From: Aeromonas rivipollensis
Lineage (GTDB): Bacteria; Pseudomonadota; Gammaproteobacteria; Enterobacterales; Aeromonadaceae
Assembly: GCF_037811135.1 (NCBI RefSeq)
Contig: NZ_CP149130.1
Coordinates: 3,682,501-3,746,500, forward strand
Length of the DNA: 64,000 bases
Direction: 5' to 3'
Shown: in pieces, positions 45,296-54,718 of the stretch
Layout: every line of letters begins with the position of its first letter
Numbering within the stretch: the stretch's first letter is position 1
Program-made: the position numbers and the translations under genes
Notes under the pieces: model-generated
What the model was told of the DNA's origin: nothing
Database searches by the model: none
What the model saw: only the letters and a program-made list of their open reading frames with translations

Positions 45296-45760
45296 ATGCT
45301 GCCCGTCCGCCCCGCCCTGCTGCTCATCCCCCTGCTGCTGGGAGGCTGCGCCTCCCCCGCACATCGGCAGCTGGGCCAGGCCCTGAGTGGACTGGAAGGG
45401 GAGTTGCAGCGGCTGGAGGAGGAGCTGGCCGCCATGAACGGGCTCCACTACCAGAAGGCCATAGACGCCCCCCTGGCCCTGCGCCGCTACCTGAGCGCCC
45501 CCTCCCCCACGGCGGAGGGCCTGGTGCCCGCCCAGAGCCAGCAGCAGGACGGCCCCCTGCTGCGTTATGACTACCACCTGCCGGCGTCCATGACACAACT
45601 GCCCACTGACAATCCCTGCCTGCGTTACGAGTTCGAGCTGCGTCATCTCGGTCGCCTCGGCCAGCTCGAGCTTGCCTGGCAGGGGAGCGGCCATCAGGGC
45701 AGTCAGCTCATCCGCCAGCGCGACTGCCCCTTCTCCGCCAGGGGGCCCGGCCTGCAGTGA
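45296..45760 (+). CDS. Hypothetical lipoprotein
   Basis: I do not recognise this family. It has 154 residues. The signal peptide ends in the lipobox LLGGC, with acylated Cys18. A short coiled coil follows (GQALSGLEGELQRLEEELA), then a region with no known domain; Cys pairs near NPCLRYEFELRH and QRDCPFS could form a disulphide. GGAGGAG precedes the ATG at 45296. It begins 29 bases after the MocR stop on the same strand, so it may be co-transcribed, though a shared role is not obvious. Confidence 0.72.
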   Translation: MLPVRPALLLIPLLLGGCASPAHRQLGQALSGLEGELQRLEEELAAMNGLHYQKAIDAPLALRRYLSAPSPTAEGLVPAQSQQQDGPLLRYDYHLPASMTQLPTDNPCLRYEFELRHLGRLGQLELAWQGSGHQGSQLIRQRDCPFSARGPGLQ

Positions 45761-45924
45761 CCCCCGTTTGCCAGGCCCGGGACCTGCAAGCCCTGCAGTA
45801 CCGCCATCACTGACCCAAGTGGGGTATTGACCCCGCCTCCTCTCTCGGACAACAGTGAGAGTCATCTTTGAATCCAGTTTTTCAGATCCCTGGCTAGATC
45901 CCAGTCAGCGAAGGAGCGTCAAGA

Positions 45925-47553
45925 ATGCAGATCCTCCTCATCGAAGACGATGCAATGATGGGCTCGGCCCTCATTCAGGGGTTGAGTGACCAGGGACTGG
46001 CGTCCACCCAGCTGTTTCACTGCAAAGAGATCACGGCCCTGCCCGCCTTGCTACGCCAGCAATCGTTCGATGCCATTCTCTGCCGCCAGTATCACCATCA
46101 GGCCCACGAGGGAGTTAACCTGCTGCAGGAGGCGCACCACCTGGGTCTGCTCTCGCCGGGTTGCGTGCTGCTGTTGCTTGAGCAGGACGATGACACCGGC
46201 CAGTTCCCCCCCTCCGACCTCTATTTCGCCCTTCGCCTGGCCGTGCCCTTCACCACTGAGCAGCTGAGCCACTGCTTGCACGAATTGCTGGTGCTGACGG
46301 CCGTGACCCGCCCTCTCGCCACCCCCATGGCCCTCAGGGAGTGGCGCAACGCTTGTGCCCAGTGCGAGGATCTGCTCTACCGGCACGCCAGCAACAAGGC
46401 ACTGGGGCCACAAATGGACAGGGTCAAGGGCTACATGCTGCTGCAGGAGCAGGATCACTTCCAGGCCACCCAGCACTACGCCATGTGCACCACTGAGCAC
46501 GACGCCTGGTGGCCCCGCAAGGGGTTGATCCTCGCCCTGCTGGGATTGAACAGGCTGGAGAGCGCTCGCAAGGATCTGACCCGCAACCAGGGGCGGCTGC
46601 CCCCCGTCATTTATCAGGAGCTATCCCTCGCCTGCCAGCTGCATGAGGCGCAGTGGGAGCCAGCCTGGGGAACCTTGTCAGAATTACTGCAACGCTGCCC
46701 CTGGCAGCCACAATGGCGCCAGACCGCCATCTTGCTGGCCTTGCTGCGAAAGGATGAGGAGCAGGTGCTGGCGCAGGCCACCGGCTTCACCCTGCGCTTC
46801 TTCCCCAGACAGAAGTTTCGCCAGTCCGTCGATCGCTGCGTCCTGGACGCCACCCTGGCGGTGCTCTGGCATCCCCCGGGGGCGGCCAGGGTTCATGGAC
46901 TGCAACAGGCCCTGGATGAACTCGGCAAGCAGGCCGTCACTCTGCGAGCTCACGAGGAGGCACTGCTGCGCGCCCTGATGCTGGGGCTGGACTGCCGCTT
47001 CGATGAGGCGCTGATGCTGCTGGCCAAACACCCGCCGGAGGCGGCGAGGGACCATCACCTCAACCAGCTGCTCGGCGTGGCCGTCAGCCAGTTCTGCGGG
47101 CTGCCCCACCATGCCCGGCGCTATCTGGCCCAGCTCGGCCAGTATCGGGGCCCGGTGGCGCAGAGCCCGCAGTTGCAGCGCCTGATCCGGCAGGTGGTCG
47201 GCGATCTGACGCGGCAGCTGGAGCTGCGCGAACAGCACCTGACCCAGTTGCGCGAGGAGCGCCAACGGGCCATGGCCACTGGCCAGCACCAGCTCGCCGT
47301 GCAGAGCGCCCTGACCCTGCAGGAGACATTCCCCGCCCAGGCGGGGGATGCCTGGCAACTGCTGGAGTTGCTGACCTTCTGCTGGCCGGCCGGCATGGCG
47401 GCCCCCGGAGTTGCCCAACTGGTTGATCGGCTGGAGCGGCGCCTCAACCACAGCGCCGCTTTCCTGGGCCAGCATGCCGATGCCTACCACAAGACACTGC
47501 AGCAGATCAGAGCCCACCTGGCCCCCAGGCTGCCCTCCCCTCCTCCCCACTGA
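45925..47553 (+). CDS. Degenerate response-regulator receiver with helical repeat tail
   Basis: Protein of 542 residues. The first 120 form a CheY-like receiver: MQILLIEDDAMMGSAL includes the acidic pocket (Glu7, Asp8, Asp9), but the phosphorylated Asp is replaced, because the strand reads DAILCRQYHH with Arg at the expected position, and the usual KP lysine is also missing (LRLAVPF). It cannot be phosphorylated in the normal way. The remaining 420 residues are helical, with TPR-like stretches around 165-400 and a coiled coil near LELREQHLTQLREERQRAMA. No DNA-binding or enzymatic output is visible. It may be a phosphorylation-independent scaffold or c-di-GMP-network partner. It is preceded by about 160 bases with no gene. 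Confidence 0.78.
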   Translation: MQILLIEDDAMMGSALIQGLSDQGLASTQLFHCKEITALPALLRQQSFDAILCRQYHHQAHEGVNLLQEAHHLGLLSPGCVLLLLEQDDDTGQFPPSDLYFALRLAVPFTTEQLSHCLHELLVLTAVTRPLATPMALREWRNACAQCEDLLYRHASNKALGPQMDRVKGYMLLQEQDHFQATQHYAMCTTEHDAWWPRKGLILALLGLNRLESARKDLTRNQGRLPPVIYQELSLACQLHEAQWEPAWGTLSELLQRCPWQPQWRQTAILLALLRKDEEQVLAQATGFTLRFFPRQKFRQSVDRCVLDATLAVLWHPPGAARVHGLQQALDELGKQAVTLRAHEEALLRALMLGLDCRFDEALMLLAKHPPEAARDHHLNQLLGVAVSQFCGLPHHARRYLAQLGQYRGPVAQSPQLQRLIRQVVGDLTRQLELREQHLTQLREERQRAMATGQHQLAVQSALTLQETFPAQAGDAWQLLELLTFCWPAGMAAPGVAQLVDRLERRLNHSAAFLGQHADAYHKTLQQIRAHLAPRLPSPPPH

Positions 47554-47583
47554 GTCCGGCGCCTCGTCCGGGACCAACTCCTC

Positions 47584-48897
47584 TTACAGCAGTCCTCGCA
47601 CCAGGATACCGGCGATCAAGAGCGGCGCCACCAGTCGCCAGCACCAGAGCAGGCACAGACGCAGGGCCGGGGAGAGCCCCTCGGGCAGTATGCTCTCCCC
47701 CAGTCGCCAGCCCAGCAGCAAGGTCAGCACCAGACCGAACAGCGGCATCATCAGGTTGGAGGTGAGGTAGTCCAGCAAGTCGAAGATGGTCTTGCCAAAC
47801 AGGGTGTAGTCGGCCCAGGGACCGAACGACAGGCTGACCGGAATGCCGGAGGCCATGATCAGCAGGGTCAGCACCCGGCAGGCGCCACGGCGTGACCAGC
47901 CCCACTCTTCGCAGGTGAAGCGCACCAGGTGCTCCAGCATGGAGATGGAGGAGGAGAGCGCCGCCACCAGCAGCAACAGGAAGAAGACCACCCCCAGCCC
48001 CTGACCGAACGGCAGATGGCTGAACACCGCGGGCATGGTCATGAAGGTGAGCCCTGGCCCGGCTGTGGGGTCAATGCCAGTGGACGCCAGCGCCGGGAAG
48101 ATCATCAGCCCCGCCAGCACGGAGATGAGGCTCGCCAGGGTCACTACCCAGACGCCGGAGCGCAGCACACCTTCGCTATTGGGCAGGTAGGCGCCATAAG
48201 TGGTGTGTACTCCCAGGCCAATGGAGAGGGAGAAGAAGGCGAGCCCCAGGGCATCCAGCACGCTCTGGCCGGTCAGCATGGAGAAATCAGGCAGCAGCAG
48301 CTGACGCACCCCGGCCATGGCCCCCGGCATGGAGAGACCCACCCCCACCAGCAGCAGCATCATGACGAAGAGCGCCGGCATCATCCAGCGCAGCGCCCGC
48401 TCCACCCCTTTCTGGATCCCACCCTGCACGAACCACCAGGTGAGGCCGGCGAACACCAGATGGGTCAGCACAGGCCACCAGGGATCGCTGACGTAACCGT
48501 TGAACAGGGCGGTCAACGCCGAACCTTCGCCGAGGTTGAGCTTGCCCATCACGGCCAGCGCCGCATAGCCGACGGTCCAGCCCCCCACCACGCTGTAGAA
48601 GCTGTAGATGAAGAAGCCGCAGAGGATCCCCATGTAACCCATCCAGCGCCAGTTCGGCCCCACCAGCCGGTGGAAGGCGCCGAGCACCCCGCGCTGGCTG
48701 CGGCTGCCAAGCAGCGTCTCCCCCACCAGCACCGCCACCCCCAGGGTGAAGCTGAACAGCAGGAACACCAGCAGGAAGGCGCCGCCGCCATTGGTGGCGG
48801 TCACATAGGGAAACTTCCAGATGGCGCCGAGGCCGATGGCCGTGCCGGCCGCCGCCAGCACATGACCGAGACGGGAAGACCACTGAACCTGGCTCAT
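47584..48897 (-). CDS. Sodium-dependent NSS/SNF family transporter 1
   Basis: Neurotransmitter:sodium symporter of 437 residues, a bacterial LeuT-fold amino acid or amine transporter. The first helix reads AAAGTAIGLGAIWKFPYVT, containing the unwound GAIWKFP segment that binds substrate and sodium. About eleven hydrophobic helices, typical of bacterial members. CGGAGG lies before the ATG at 48897. It is the downstream member of a tandem pair of paralogues of identical length; the second is at 49319-50632. A terminator-like hairpin (48962-48987) between them suggests separate transcripts. Confidence 0.92.
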   Translation of the reverse strand: MSQVQWSSRLGHVLAAAGTAIGLGAIWKFPYVTATNGGGAFLLVFLLFSFTLGVAVLVGETLLGSRSQRGVLGAFHRLVGPNWRWMGYMGILCGFFIYSFYSVVGGWTVGYAALAVMGKLNLGEGSALTALFNGYVSDPWWPVLTHLVFAGLTWWFVQGGIQKGVERALRWMMPALFVMMLLLVGVGLSMPGAMAGVRQLLLPDFSMLTGQSVLDALGLAFFSLSIGLGVHTTYGAYLPNSEGVLRSGVWVVTLASLISVLAGLMIFPALASTGIDPTAGPGLTFMTMPAVFSHLPFGQGLGVVFFLLLLVAALSSSISMLEHLVRFTCEEWGWSRRGACRVLTLLIMASGIPVSLSFGPWADYTLFGKTIFDLLDYLTSNLMMPLFGLVLTLLLGWRLGESILPEGLSPALRLCLLWCWRLVAPLLIAGILVRGLL

Positions 48898-49318
48898 ACA
48901 ACCTCCGGGGAAGACAACATCGAATCGATACTCCATGGGTAAGTGCAACCTGGGTCGCAACAAAAAGGCCGCCCGGGGGCGACCTTTGCAATGAACATTC
49001 AGACTGAGTGCGCGTGCAAGGTCACCTCTCTTGCGAGCTGAAAAATCGGCCGGACAGGGCGATGAGGGGTGACATGCGATGGGTAACCTGGGCGCAAAAA
49101 AGGAGCCACAGCCTAAACCACGGCAAGAGAAGTTGACAGCCAATAGTCCATTTTCACCCTAAAAACAGAATATTTACCAACCAACATGCAGAGTGGTGAA
49201 GCAAAGTTTTGATAATTCTCTATTTCATGGATTTTTAGATGCAGTCAATACTGCCGGCGAGGATGCCCTGTGTACCCAGGCAACGGGCGGGCCCGGGGGC
49301 CCACCCATGCGGCAGGGG
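48898..49318. other. Region between the paired transporters
   Basis: About 420 bases without a gene. It holds the terminator at 48962-48987 and probably the promoter of transporter 1, with an AT-rich patch at about 49135-49250. No operator is clear. Confidence 0.4.
48962..48987 (-). terminator. Terminator after transporter 2
   Basis: On the minus strand AAAGGTCGCC and GGCGGCCTTT form a stem with one G-T pair, followed by a T run. It lies about 330 bases past the stop at 49319, close to transporter 1. Confidence 0.6.
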
Positions 49319-50632
49319 TTACAGCAGACCCCGCACCAGTATGCCGCCGATGAGCAGGGGCGCCAGCCAGCGCCAGCAGCCCATCAGCAGGGCGCGCCAG
49401 TGCGGTGCCAGCCCCTGGGGCAAGGCCCGCAGACCCAGCTGCCAGCCCAGCAGCAGGGTGAGCGCCAGCCCGAACAGGGGCATCATCAGGTTGGAGGTGA
49501 CAAAATCCAGCAGCTCGAAGATGTTCTTGCCAAACAGGATCACCTGCGCCCAGGGCCCGAACGACAGGCTGACCGGGATGCCCCCCGCCATCACCAGGGC
49601 GGTGATCAGGCTGCAGGCCGCCCGGCGCGACCAGCCCAGGCTCTCGGCGAGGAAGCACTGCAAGTGTTCCAGCAGGGAGATGGCCGAGGAGAGCGCCGCC
49701 ACCACCAGCAGGGCGAAGAAGACCACAGCCAGCCCCTGGCCGAAGGGCAGTTGCTGGAACACCGCCGGCATCGTCATGAAGGTAAGGCCGGGTCCCGAGG
49801 CGGGATCGATGCCGGTCGCCGCCAGCACAGGGAAGATCATCAGGCCCGCCAGCACGGCGATCAGGCTCGCCAGCAGCACCACCCAGAGGCTGGAGCGGCC
49901 CACCCCTTCGCTGGAGGGCAGGTAGGCGCCGTAGGTGGTGTGAATGCCGAGGCCAATGGAGAGGGAGAAGAAGGCCAGCCCCATGGCGTCAAGCACCCCG
50001 GACATGCCGAGCTTGCTGAAGTCCGGCATCAGGAAGTGGCGCACCCCGGCCATGGCATTGGGCAGGGTGAGGCCGAAGGCCACCAGCATCAGGATCATGA
50101 TGAAGAGGGCCGGCATCATCCAGCGCAGGGTGCGCTCCACCCCCTTCTGCACCCCACCCTGCACGAACCACCAGGTGAGGGCGGCGAACAGCAGGTGGGT
50201 CAGCACCGGCCAGAGCGGATCCCCGACGTAGTCGTTGAAGCGGGCGGTCAGCGCAGCGCCGTCCCCCTGCCGCAACTCTCCCGCCAGCGCCATGCCGGTG
50301 TAACCCAGGGTCCAGCCCCCCACCACGCAGTAGAAGCTGAAGATGAGCAGGCTGCACAGCAAGCCCATGGCACCGACCCAGCGCCAGCGCTTGCCCATCA
50401 ACTCACCGAAGGCCCCCACCACCCCGCGCCGGGTCAGGCTGCCGAGCAGTGTCTCCCCCATCAGCACCGCCACCCCCAGGGTGAAGCTGAACAGCAGGAA
50501 CACCAGCAGGAAGGCGCCGCCACCGTTGGCGGCGGTCACATAGGGGAACTTCCAGATGGCGCCGAGACCGACCGCCGAACCTGCGGCGGCCAGGATATAA
50601 CCGAGCCGGGATGACCATTGGGACTGCTTCAT
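49319..50632 (-). CDS. Sodium-dependent NSS/SNF family transporter 2
   Basis: Second bacterial neurotransmitter:sodium symporter, 437 residues, paralogous along its full length to the next gene: MKQSQWSSRLGYILAAAGSA here against MSQVQWSSRLGHVLAAAGTA. The substrate/sodium segment GAIWKFPYV and the NGGGAFLLVFLLFSFTLGVA helix are shared. Loop sequences and several helices have diverged, so the two may differ in substrate. GGAG precedes the ATG at 50632. The gene's own promoter lies in the AT-rich DNA before 50790. Confidence 0.92.
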   Translation of the reverse strand: MKQSQWSSRLGYILAAAGSAVGLGAIWKFPYVTAANGGGAFLLVFLLFSFTLGVAVLMGETLLGSLTRRGVVGAFGELMGKRWRWVGAMGLLCSLLIFSFYCVVGGWTLGYTGMALAGELRQGDGAALTARFNDYVGDPLWPVLTHLLFAALTWWFVQGGVQKGVERTLRWMMPALFIMILMLVAFGLTLPNAMAGVRHFLMPDFSKLGMSGVLDAMGLAFFSLSIGLGIHTTYGAYLPSSEGVGRSSLWVVLLASLIAVLAGLMIFPVLAATGIDPASGPGLTFMTMPAVFQQLPFGQGLAVVFFALLVVAALSSAISLLEHLQCFLAESLGWSRRAACSLITALVMAGGIPVSLSFGPWAQVILFGKNIFELLDFVTSNLMMPLFGLALTLLLGWQLGLRALPQGLAPHWRALLMGCWRWLAPLLIGGILVRGLL

Positions 50633-50790
50633 GGGAACTCCAATCGAGGGGCCCGCCTGCGGGGCCCGAGAAATGGCGCTCAGAGTACGCCCGGGGGCGC
50701 GCAATCACTCGGCGAATATCCGTCTTAAAACTGCCTTATTGGCATAAGTTGCCAATAAAATTCGGATAACCAACCAATCGTGCCGCAAAA

Positions 50791-50818
50791 TAAAAACCGG
50801 AGCATTTTTGCTCCGGTT
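50791..50818 (-). terminator. Terminator after the 2OG oxygenase
   Basis: Nine-base stem AACCGGAGC/GCTCCGGTT, loop ATTTTT, with a T-rich tail on the minus strand. It lies 29 bases beyond the oxygenase stop (50847). Confidence 0.85.
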
Positions 50819-50846
50819 CTTGCTGTCATGAGTGTGCGTTTTGGGA

Positions 50847-51686
50847 CTAGATGACCCCCAGCTCCCGCAGCCGCTCCATCAGGTAGCTGTGGGCTGTGTG
50901 ACGCTCGGAGAGCACCACGTCCGGGCGCGGGTGCAGGAACAGCGGCAAGGAGATGCGGGACTTGCTGACGCTGCCGCCGGTCGGGTTGATGACGCGGTGG
51001 GTGGTGGAGGGGTAGTAGCCGTGGGAGGCCTCCTGCAGCATGTCACCTATGTTGATGATGAGGGTGCCAAAGTCGCAAGGCACATCCATCCACTCCCCGT
51101 CAGAGCCCTTCACCTGCAGGCCGGGCTCGCTCGCGGCGGGCAGTATGGTCAGCAGATTGATGTCTTCATGGGCGGCGGCGCGGATGGCCCCCGGCGCCTC
51201 TGTGCCGTCGAACGGCGGATAGTGCAGCACCCGCAGCAGGGTCTTCTGGCTCTCTTCGATCATGGAAGAGAGCGGGCAGCTGTAGCGGGCGGCGATGTCC
51301 GCCGGGGTGTATTGCTCCACCCAGGAGAGCAGCTCGGCGGCGAGATCGTTGGCGAGGCGGTAGTACTCCATCGCCTGGGCCCTCAGCTCTTCCGGCATCT
51401 GGCCCCAGGGGTAGAGGTGGAAGTACTCCTTGATGTCCTTCTGGGTGTTGCCCTTGGCCACCTCGGACACCGAGGGCGGGAAGTAGCCGTCCTGGGTCTC
51501 GCGGTTGAACAGGAAATCCTGCTTCTGCTCGCTCATGAAGAAGCGATACCAGTTGTCATAGATGGACTGCACCAGCTCCTTCGGGATGGGGTGGTGGGTC
51601 AGCACCCCGAAGCCGGTGGTGCGCAGGGATTCGGTGAAGCGCTCGGCCGCGTCGGGGGAGCGGTAATCGACGGTCAGGACTTTCAT
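50847..51686 (-). CDS. 2-oxoglutarate/Fe(II) oxygenase, isopenicillin-N-synthase-like
   Basis: Non-heme iron oxygenase of 279 residues in the isopenicillin N synthase-like family, which hydroxylates or desaturates small molecules using 2-oxoglutarate and O2. The iron ligands are visible: His and Asp in AAHEDINLLTI and the distal His in STTHRVINP, with 2-oxoglutarate-binding Arg in SRISLPLF. The N-terminal DIOX_N-like half contains GFGVLTHHPIP. No signal peptide. The substrate is unknown. The region before its start is A/T-rich (TTTTTTTGTTACG) with no clear ribosome binding site. It is followed by a strong terminator and stands alone. Confidence 0.9.
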   Translation of the reverse strand: MKVLTVDYRSPDAAERFTESLRTTGFGVLTHHPIPKELVQSIYDNWYRFFMSEQKQDFLFNRETQDGYFPPSVSEVAKGNTQKDIKEYFHLYPWGQMPEELRAQAMEYYRLANDLAAELLSWVEQYTPADIAARYSCPLSSMIEESQKTLLRVLHYPPFDGTEAPGAIRAAAHEDINLLTILPAASEPGLQVKGSDGEWMDVPCDFGTLIINIGDMLQEASHGYYPSTTHRVINPTGGSVSKSRISLPLFLHPRPDVVLSERHTAHSYLMERLRELGVI

Positions 51687-51883
51687 TTTTTTTGTTACGT
51701 GCCAGTTAAAAGTAGGCGCAGTTTACCCTGCCTCCCCCGGCAAGAAAAGGTTGCCGGAAGCCCGTTCACAACGGCTTGAAAATAGTGATAAAAACATCAT
51801 GATGCGGCCCCCTCGCCCGGTGCTTGTCCCGGGCGGGCTTCCTCTTCTAGAATGCCCCACCATCATTGCTGTCGGAGCCCTTC

Positions 51884-52447
51884 ATGTCCCCCAAGATCCT
51901 GCTGTTGACCCTCCCCCTGCTGCTCGCCGGGTGCAGCTCCCTGTCGGAGGAGGAGTGCCGCGCCATGAGTTGGTACAACCAGGGTTATCAGGACGGGGAG
52001 CAGGGCAAGACCCGGACGGCCACCCGTGACTACAAGCAGACCTGCGGGGAGTACGGCCTCAGGGTGGACGAAGATGAGTGGCAGCGCGGCTACGCCAAGG
52101 GGCTGGAGCTCTATTGCATCCCCGAGCTCGCCTACAGCAAGGGGCGGGAGGGGAGCGAATACCTGGGGGTCTGCCCCAACGACACCAGCTTCCTCACCCA
52201 GTTCGAGCGCGGCCGCAAGGAGTTCCTGCTGGAGCAGCGCCTCGGCGAGCTGCAACAGGAGCTGGAGCGCACCGAGCGGACCATCTATCAGCTGGATCAG
52301 CAGATCCGGGGCGAGAGCGACAGCAAGCAGCGAGACTACTACCGGGCCCAGCGCGAGCGCGCCATCCGCCACTACGAGGGAGTACGCCGTGACTACAACC
52401 GGATCCGCTTCCCGGATCGGGTGATCCAGTTCTCCTTCGGGAGCTGA
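51884..52447 (+). CDS. DUF2799 family lipoprotein
   Basis: Lipoprotein of 187 residues. The lipobox is LLAGC, with acylated Cys17. The mature part starts SEEECRAMSWYNQGYQDG, the DUF2799 hallmark, followed by repeated short Gly/Asp-rich turns (GYAKGLELYCIPE) and a long C-terminal coiled coil (LLEQRLGELQQELERTERTI). CGGAG lies five to seven bases before the ATG at 51884. The family is found in the gammaproteobacterial envelope; its function is unknown. Confidence 0.88.
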   Translation: MSPKILLLTLPLLLAGCSSLSEEECRAMSWYNQGYQDGEQGKTRTATRDYKQTCGEYGLRVDEDEWQRGYAKGLELYCIPELAYSKGREGSEYLGVCPNDTSFLTQFERGRKEFLLEQRLGELQQELERTERTIYQLDQQIRGESDSKQRDYYRAQRERAIRHYEGVRRDYNRIRFPDRVIQFSFGS

Positions 52448-52452
52448 CAGAC

Positions 52453-52474
52453 AAGGGGCCGCGCTGGCCCCTTT
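52453..52474 (+). terminator. Terminator after DUF2799 gene
   Basis: Perfect eight-base stem AAGGGGCC/GGCCCCTT with loop GCGCT, then TCTGTT. It starts six bases after the stop. Confidence 0.6.
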
Positions 52475-52484
52475 CTGTTGCCCC

Positions 52485-53306
52485 TCAGGCGGGCAGGACC
52501 CAGCGCTGCAGCGCCAGCGCTATGCCGTCTTCGTTGTGATCGGCGGTGACCCTGTCCGCATGGGCCTGGATCTGGGGCGCCGCATTGCCCATGGCCACCG
52601 CCAGCCCCACCTGCTCGAACATGCTGATGTCATTGTTGTTGTCCCCAAAGGCCACCACTTTCTCCATCGCTATCCCCTCGCTCGCCGCCCACTGGGCCAG
52701 CCGGTTGCCCTTGCTGCAACCGGGCTGCACCAGCTCCACCGCATAGGGCGCCGCCCAGTCCTGGGTGAAGGGCAGTTTCTGCACCACCTCCCCCACGAAG
52801 CGGTGCAGCAGGCCAGGATCCTGATTGAACAGCTCCAGCTTCCAGATGGGCTTTTGCAGCCAGCTGTCGATATCCTCGGCGGGCAGCAGGGAGACCTTGA
52901 GGTGATCCGGCTGGTTCGCCGACCAGCGCCGCATCCGGCCCACATGCTCCTCGCAGCCGAGATAGCCTATGCCCCCGTCGAGGTGGAACAGGGCGCCCAT
53001 CTGCTGCGCCTGCACCTCGGCCAGCAGGGCGGTGAGCGGCGCCACCGCCAGGGGATCCCCGGCCAGGATCCTGCCTTGCGCCGGATCATAGAGGTAGGCG
53101 CCGTTGCTGCAGATGAGGGGGGTGTCGAGGGCCAGCTCGTGATGGAAGGGACGGGCCGTCATGAAGTGGCGGCCCGTCACCAGCAGCACCTTGATGCCGT
53201 GGGCGCGGGCCTGGGCCAGGGCGGCCCGGGTCGCGGACGAGATCTTGTGATCCCGGGTCAGCAGGGTACCGTCCATGTCGAGCGCAATGGCTTGATAATG
53301 ACTCAT
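52485..53306 (-). CDS. Cof-type HAD phosphatase (YidA-like)
   Basis: HAD superfamily IIB (Cof-type) phosphatase of 273 residues, dephosphorylating sugar phosphates or nucleotide-like metabolites in the cytoplasm. Motif I is ALDMDGTLL with nucleophile Asp10 and acid Asp12; motif II Thr is in VLLVTGRH; motif III Lys is in CSKGNRL; motif IV is FGDNNNDISMF. GGAGG lies before the ATG at 53306. The exact substrate cannot be read. It is convergent with the DUF2799 gene and appears monocistronic. Confidence 0.92.
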   Translation of the reverse strand: MSHYQAIALDMDGTLLTRDHKISSATRAALAQARAHGIKVLLVTGRHFMTARPFHHELALDTPLICSNGAYLYDPAQGRILAGDPLAVAPLTALLAEVQAQQMGALFHLDGGIGYLGCEEHVGRMRRWSANQPDHLKVSLLPAEDIDSWLQKPIWKLELFNQDPGLLHRFVGEVVQKLPFTQDWAAPYAVELVQPGCSKGNRLAQWAASEGIAMEKVVAFGDNNNDISMFEQVGLAVAMGNAAPQIQAHADRVTADHNEDGIALALQRWVLPA

Positions 53307-53472
53307 ATCACCTCCAAAGACTGTGCATCGCGGGGCGCATGATGAAGGCCTCTGCTGGCCAGGTTCGCCGGGCGACGGGGTAAAAGGGGACAAAGAGCCA
53401 TACCGTCCCAAACTCGGCGCCGGGATGCAAGCCCCGCCTGCCACCCCGGCGCCGATCTGTGATCCAGCCGCC

Positions 53473-54711
53473 TCAGCCCGGCTCGGCGCAGGCGGCCAGG
53501 GCGCTTCGTCTGTCCGCCCGTCTGCGCAACCCGTAGAAACCGAGGGCGCAGATCACGCCGCAAAGCGCCGCCAGATAGAAGGGCCACTCGGTGCCTGCCA
53601 GCAGCGCCAGGCTGCCCAGCACCACCGCCAGGATCTCGCTGCCCACCGCCAGGCCGCGGTAGATCCCCATCGCCTGCCCCTGCTGGCTGGCATGACTGCG
53701 GTTGGAGATGGCCACCGAGGTGGCGAGCTCCCCCAGGCTCATGCCGATGCCGGCCGGGATGAAGGTGAGCGCCAGCCCCCACCACTGGGTCGGCAGAATG
53801 AACATCAGCATGCCCGCCGCCATCACCAGATGCCCGACTATGCCAAGGGAGCTGCCGCGCCAGTGGCGGGCAAGCTGGGCCCCCAGCCAGGAACCCAGCA
53901 TCATGGGCACGCTCACCAGCACGGCAGCCTGCGCCAGCTGCACCGGATCCCAGGCCAGCCGCTCCACCAGCCAGACGTTGAAGTAGGTGAAGTAGAGCTG
54001 CACCGCCCCGTAGCTGAGCAGGGTCAGCACGAAATAGGGCAGCAGGCGAGGTTGCAGCAGCAGTTGGCGGGTCGAGAGGGAGGCCAGCTCTTGCTCGGCG
54101 GGCACCGGCGGCCGATTGGGCAGCAGCCAGAGCACCAGCAGCAGGTTACCCACCGTCATGGCCACCGCCAACCAGGCCGCCAGGCTGTAATCCCCGGACA
54201 CCACGGCCGCATAGCCCCCTATCATGGGGCCCAGCACCCAGCCCAGGTTCATGCCGATGTTGATGCGGGCGAAGTTGCGCGCCTTGGTCCTGGTGGTGCT
54301 CATGTCCGCCGCCATCGCCTGCACTATGGCGATGTCGCCGTTGAAGAAGCCCTCCACCACCCGGCTGAGCAGCAAGAGCGGCAGGGAGCGCCAGGCGATC
54401 CCCAGAGCCATCAGCACATAACCCGCCAGCACCCCGACCAGGCAGAGGGTCAGCACCGGCTTGCGACCATGACGATCCGACAGCTTGCCCAGCCAGGGGG
54501 CCCCCAGCAGTTGAAACAGCGGATAGAGCCCCATGATGACCCCGAGCCACAGCTTGCGGCTCCAGTCAGATGCCTCAGGCGTCAACATGCCCTGGGCCGG
54601 ATCCAGCATCAGCGGCGCCAGCACAGGCGAGGGCAGACTGAAGCCCGCCACCGCCAGGGTCACCGTCATCACCAATACCCAGAGGGTCGCCTGTCCCTTG
54701 ATCCCTTCCAT
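53473..54711 (-). CDS. MFS transporter, TetA/multidrug-like
   Basis: Major facilitator permease of 412 residues with twelve hydrophobic segments. Motif A, GKLSDRHGRKPVL, is canonical in the loop after TM2; motif C-like GWVLGPMIGGYAA sits in TM5, typical of antiporters. The likely role is proton-driven drug or metabolite export. GAGG lies five bases before the ATG. It is divergent from a four-cysteine regulator gene across 168 bases that carry two 14-base direct repeats, so export may respond to redox or metal state. Confidence 0.88.
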   Translation of the reverse strand: MEGIKGQATLWVLVMTVTLAVAGFSLPSPVLAPLMLDPAQGMLTPEASDWSRKLWLGVIMGLYPLFQLLGAPWLGKLSDRHGRKPVLTLCLVGVLAGYVLMALGIAWRSLPLLLLSRVVEGFFNGDIAIVQAMAADMSTTRTKARNFARINIGMNLGWVLGPMIGGYAAVVSGDYSLAAWLAVAMTVGNLLLVLWLLPNRPPVPAEQELASLSTRQLLLQPRLLPYFVLTLLSYGAVQLYFTYFNVWLVERLAWDPVQLAQAAVLVSVPMMLGSWLGAQLARHWRGSSLGIVGHLVMAAGMLMFILPTQWWGLALTFIPAGIGMSLGELATSVAISNRSHASQQGQAMGIYRGLAVGSEILAVVLGSLALLAGTEWPFYLAALCGVICALGFYGLRRRADRRSALAACAEPG

Positions 54712-54718
54712 CCTTGCC

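Noticed and set aside
49193..50614. Gln/His-rich plus-strand frame opposite transporter 2
   Set aside because: Antisense composition artefact; the transporter on the other strand is complete.
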